The notes below the pieces were generated by a model. It ran no database searches and was not told where the DNA came from. It saw only the letters and a list, made by a program, of their open reading frames with translations. Below are positions 61,522 to 64,000 of a DNA stretch of 64,000 bases, piece after piece (position 1 is the first letter of the stretch; each line of letters starts with the position of its first letter). The position numbers were made by a program, and so were the translations under genes. The stretch comes from Chloranthus sessilifolius (Eukaryota; Streptophyta; Magnoliopsida; Chloranthales; Chloranthaceae). The stretch covers positions 21,298,887 through 21,362,886 of the forward strand of contig CM037597.1 in NCBI GenBank assembly GCA_021018995.1, given 5' to 3'.

Positions 61522-62933
61522 ATGGCTCCTAAGAGGAAGGAACACAGATCCAAAACTCCTACGTCGAAGCGGCCCAAAGTCGCCACGCCCTTCGCCACGC
61601 CGATTCCTCCTGACGACACCTCAACCACCACCGACCCAAATCCCTCCAACCATTCCACCCTACGGCAATCCAAAGGCACCAACGTCCCTAAAAGACACGC
61701 CCAACGAGTGGTGGAGCGAAAAGGGTTTTATGTGATGAATTTACCATCGATCCCGCTCATGTCGATGAGGAACCGGGCATCAATGCTTGACGATCAACTA
61801 TTTGAACAAGTGCGGCTCGATAATCTCTTGAAACCCATTCACCAATACTATTATCCGCGCCTTGTGCGCTTGTTTTACCGTAACATGATTGTCAACTCCG
61901 GCGCTAACACCATTTCTACCAAGGTCGATGGAAAAACCTACACTTTCACCCATGCCATGGGTCAGGCGTTGGAATGCTTTGATACGTATGGGGATGGCGT
62001 AGACTTACCACCTAACCCGCCTAACCTCACCCATACGTTCATAGCAGAAGATGACCAATGGACGAACCGCAAAGGCGAGCCATCAACCGTTCGATCTGCC
62101 CAATCATATGTGGTTCCTAGATACAATTTTCAAGTGTAATTTATACCCAATCCGCCATAAGACCCAAAGGTTAGGCATTTTGATGAATGCACTTTTGCCG
62201 CCGAGGCAAATGGTTCGATGCATGTAGTCTTTGAGGGAATCAAACATGGAAGAAAGAAACTGCTACCGGGCGTTGAGGCGGTGAGGAGCATATCCCCTAT
62301 GCCTCCTTCATCTCAAACCATGTTTGATGAATTTTCAACCTCGGTCCACAAAGTATCGCCAAGGAACCAAAGTCTTCCAACAACGCCCTTTCATTCAAAC
62401 ATTGGAAGAGGACGACAATCTCAAGCCACACCTCCCACGCCGGCCTCAAGTACCACAGGCCTCCACAACCTCAAGATGTACACTGCTCGAGGCACCGCAC
62501 CTGCTCATGACGAGCCGATCGATGAGGCTCCTATCCCCGAGCACCTGAGTTTATTCCACCTTTCGCCAGAGGTGCCTATGCCGAGATCCCTATCCATATG
62601 CCGGCGCCTCATGCTCACAAGCCAAGCCAAGACGCTTTGAGGACTTGGCTGCTCTCATTCAAGAGAGTAATCGCCAGTCAACCGGCTTGGATTTCTTGAG
62701 CTACTCCTCGGAGATGCTGGCAGCCATGTATCCCACGGATTATATGAGGATCGTGGCGATGCGCATGCAGTCTCTGACGGGGTCTCGATCTCGAGGAGGA
62801 CGAGGGAGTGCCACTAGGAGAGGAGGAGGCTGATGCCCAGGAGGAGCAGGAGATGATGCAAAGTGGAGACGGCGTAGCCGAGCCCGAGGATGCGCCGTGG
62901 ATGCAAATGTTGGAGATGACCTCCACAGCTTAG
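61522..62933 (+). pseudogene. Accessory ORF of the chromovirus (plant transposon-protein-like)
   Basis: Open from the ATG at 61522 for 205 codons. The basic N-terminus (MAPKRKEHRSKTPTSKRPKV) looks like a nuclear localisation signal. The next segment (ERKGFYVMNLPSIPL, then YYYPRLVRLFYRNMIV and VDGKTYTFTHAMGQALE) resembles the 'putative plant transposon protein' domain found with some plant LTR elements; this similarity is from memory. The frame is stopped at 62137 and 62158 by two TAA codons and continues in the same frame to about 62640. After frame changes near 62640 and 62790 it reaches RFEDLAALIQESNRQ and a strongly acidic tail (LEEDEGVPLGEEEADAQEEQ) ending in TAG at 62931. Original length would be about 470 residues; function is unknown. 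Confidence 0.68.
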
Positions 62934-63299
62934 AGGCCGAGATGTGGATTTCTTGCTTTCTTTTCTTTACGTTGGGAATTAAGTGTATGAATCTTTTAAA
63001 CTATTGTGGCATGGTCGCCACTTTTGATTTCTGTTGATGGTTAGACTATTGTGGCATGACTTGCCACCTTTGTTATGTGGACCAATTTCCTTTTTATGCT
63101 TATGAATAGGGTGTTTTGTTCATGTTTAATGCTTTTCTTCACACGTCTAAACTATTGGCTGTGTGGAGACTGTTTTTCTTTTCAATGCATGAGCTTACTG
63201 GTAACGATAGGAATTGTTTAGCCATGCATGGTGCCAAACGGTTACTCTTTCTAAGACCGTCGCTCGTTGGGAACATTTTCGAGGACGAAAATTCCTAAC
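62934..63299 (+). other. Non-coding segment between accessory ORF and PPT
   Basis: Two partial direct repeats (aaactattgtggcatggtcg at about 62999 and gactattgtggcatgacttg at about 63044), both followed by gccac. The segment ends with a gaggacgaaaattcct string common just before the polypurine tract in Del/Tekay-like elements. No gene was seen. Confidence 0.6.
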
Positions 63300-63309
63300 G
63301 AGGGGAGGA
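63299..63309 (+). other. Polypurine tract
   Basis: cgaggggagga lies directly before the tgtaacatccc start of the 3' LTR and primes plus-strand DNA synthesis. Confidence 0.8.
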
Positions 63310-64000
63310 TGTAACATCCCGACTTTGCATAGCCTTGATCCGTACACTTCGGTACATGTGCCGATGGGTCATGAGCCGAGGATGCCTCCTTACAATGATG
63401 TAATGTCTATAGATCAAATTCAATGAACTTGATCGATGATAACTAGACCCGGTGTAAGAGCTTGATGCTCATGTACACTGGACTGTGGTGTAGCTGTTTC
63501 ACACCCAGTCAAGAGAGAAAGTAGTATAAATAGAAACCTAGGGCATTTATTTCTATTTACTGCTAAAGGGAAGAGAGTTAAGAAGAGAGAGAGACAAACC
63601 TAGGGTTATTCAATGCTACGAGTGAGTCACGAGATCGATCCGTCAAGGGAAGAACTAATCGAGCAAGGATCCACCAAGTCAAAGAACTCCATGGAACCCT
63701 ACTGTTCTTGAGCTAGAGGAGAGATCTCGCTCAAACCTAGGTAAGGAACTTCAATACCTATAGATGGCTTTCAACAAGCTAAAAGTAGTAGAATCTTGAA
63801 ATGATGAGAAGAAGTTGAGTTTTTGAAGTGGGTTGAACCCGGTGAGAAACCCACATTCTGAAGAAAGCAGGCAATTTCGAGGTGAAAATCATTTCGACCG
63901 ATCGAAATAGCCACAAAAGGGCTTTTCGACTTAAGTGAAATTCGACCCGAATTTAGTTTCAATCGAACTCTATATAACAGAAAAGGTGATTTTGGACTTT
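63310..64000 (+). repeat. 3' LTR, truncated by the window end
   Basis: It starts tgtaacatcccgactttgca and matches the 5' LTR from 53797 on, up to a point equivalent to about 54459. It keeps about 37 bp absent from the 5' LTR (cgtacacttcggtacatgtg, then ccgatgggtcatgagc). TATA boxes lie at 63525-63532 and near 63970. Most other differences from the 5' LTR are at CAG/CTG or homopolymers, for example gctacagtgagctgag versus gctacgagtgagtcacgag. Confidence 0.88.

Larger units (their letters stand above)
53780..64000 (+). mobile_element. Ty3/gypsy chromovirus (Tekay/Del-like) with extra 3' ORF
   Basis: The order is 5' LTR, tRNA-Met-type PBS, gag, PR, RT, RNase H, INT with GPY and chromodomain, a 2.4-kb accessory module, PPT, and 3' LTR. 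The chromodomain after integrase and the pol order place it in the chromoviruses. The long LTRs and the tgtaacatccc start fit Del/Tekay-like elements. The complete element would exceed 11.8 kb; the 3' LTR runs out of the window. Gag and pol are interrupted by many indels, so it is not autonomous as written, though part of the damage may be sequencing error. Confidence 0.9.

Noticed and set aside
1-64000. tRNA, rRNA or other structured RNA genes
   Set aside because: No recognisable cloverleaf or rRNA sequence was seen by eye. A covariance-model scan was not possible.

Overview
The window is plant nuclear DNA, probably from a flowering plant. It is AT-rich and has GT-AG introns, a plant L1-type LINE with a C-terminal RNase H-like zinc region, a Ty3/gypsy chromovirus with long LTRs, and foldback MITE-like elements. 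No bacterial, organellar or RNA genes were seen. The species cannot be named from this sequence.

Layout. (1) 1-3285: a LINE reverse transcriptase fragment joined directly to a tandem array of ~142-bp AT-rich monomers. This block repeats sequence found further right (6427-6905 joined to 11729-14430). (2) 3286-4887: non-coding sequence with one dispersed repeat and a second copy of the satellite's left flank. (3) About 4888-11490: a decayed L1-type LINE on the minus strand, with ORF1 at high and ORF2 at low coordinates. (4) 11501-15020: the left flank and a ~24-monomer array. (5) 15026-50627: the core of the window. Seventeen head-to-tail copies, all minus strand, carry a three-exon gene segment for a PTC7/PP2C-55-like protein phosphatase 2C. 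Each copy is followed by ~8 monomers in a fixed order, so the whole is a higher-order repeat of ~2.16 kb. Where undamaged, the three exons join in phase 0 and encode a complete PP2C domain of about 250 residues. (6) 50690-53780: unique flank with MITE-like inverted repeats. (7) 53780-64000: a chromovirus (Tekay/Del-like) with 5' LTR, PBS, gag, PR, RT, RNase H, INT, chromodomain, an additional ORF module downstream of pol, PPT, and a 3' LTR cut by the window end.

How it fits together. A satellite lying next to the 3' end of a PP2C gene appears to have supplied the breakpoint for amplification: the last eight monomers of the left array plus the gene became the repeating unit. The copy at the right edge keeps the pre-amplification upstream sequence. 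The chromovirus has an extra gene with a basic N-terminus and an acidic C-terminus. It has its own TATA box, and the same palindromic motif cluster lies upstream of the LTR TATA.

Caution. Differences between the PP2C copies, between satellite monomers and between the two LTRs are concentrated at CAG/CTG sites and at homopolymers, in alternating clean and damaged patches. This looks like uncorrected long-read base-calling error at CHG-methylated cytosines. Many frameshifts described here as gene breaks may therefore be technical, and copy number in the array depends on the assembly.
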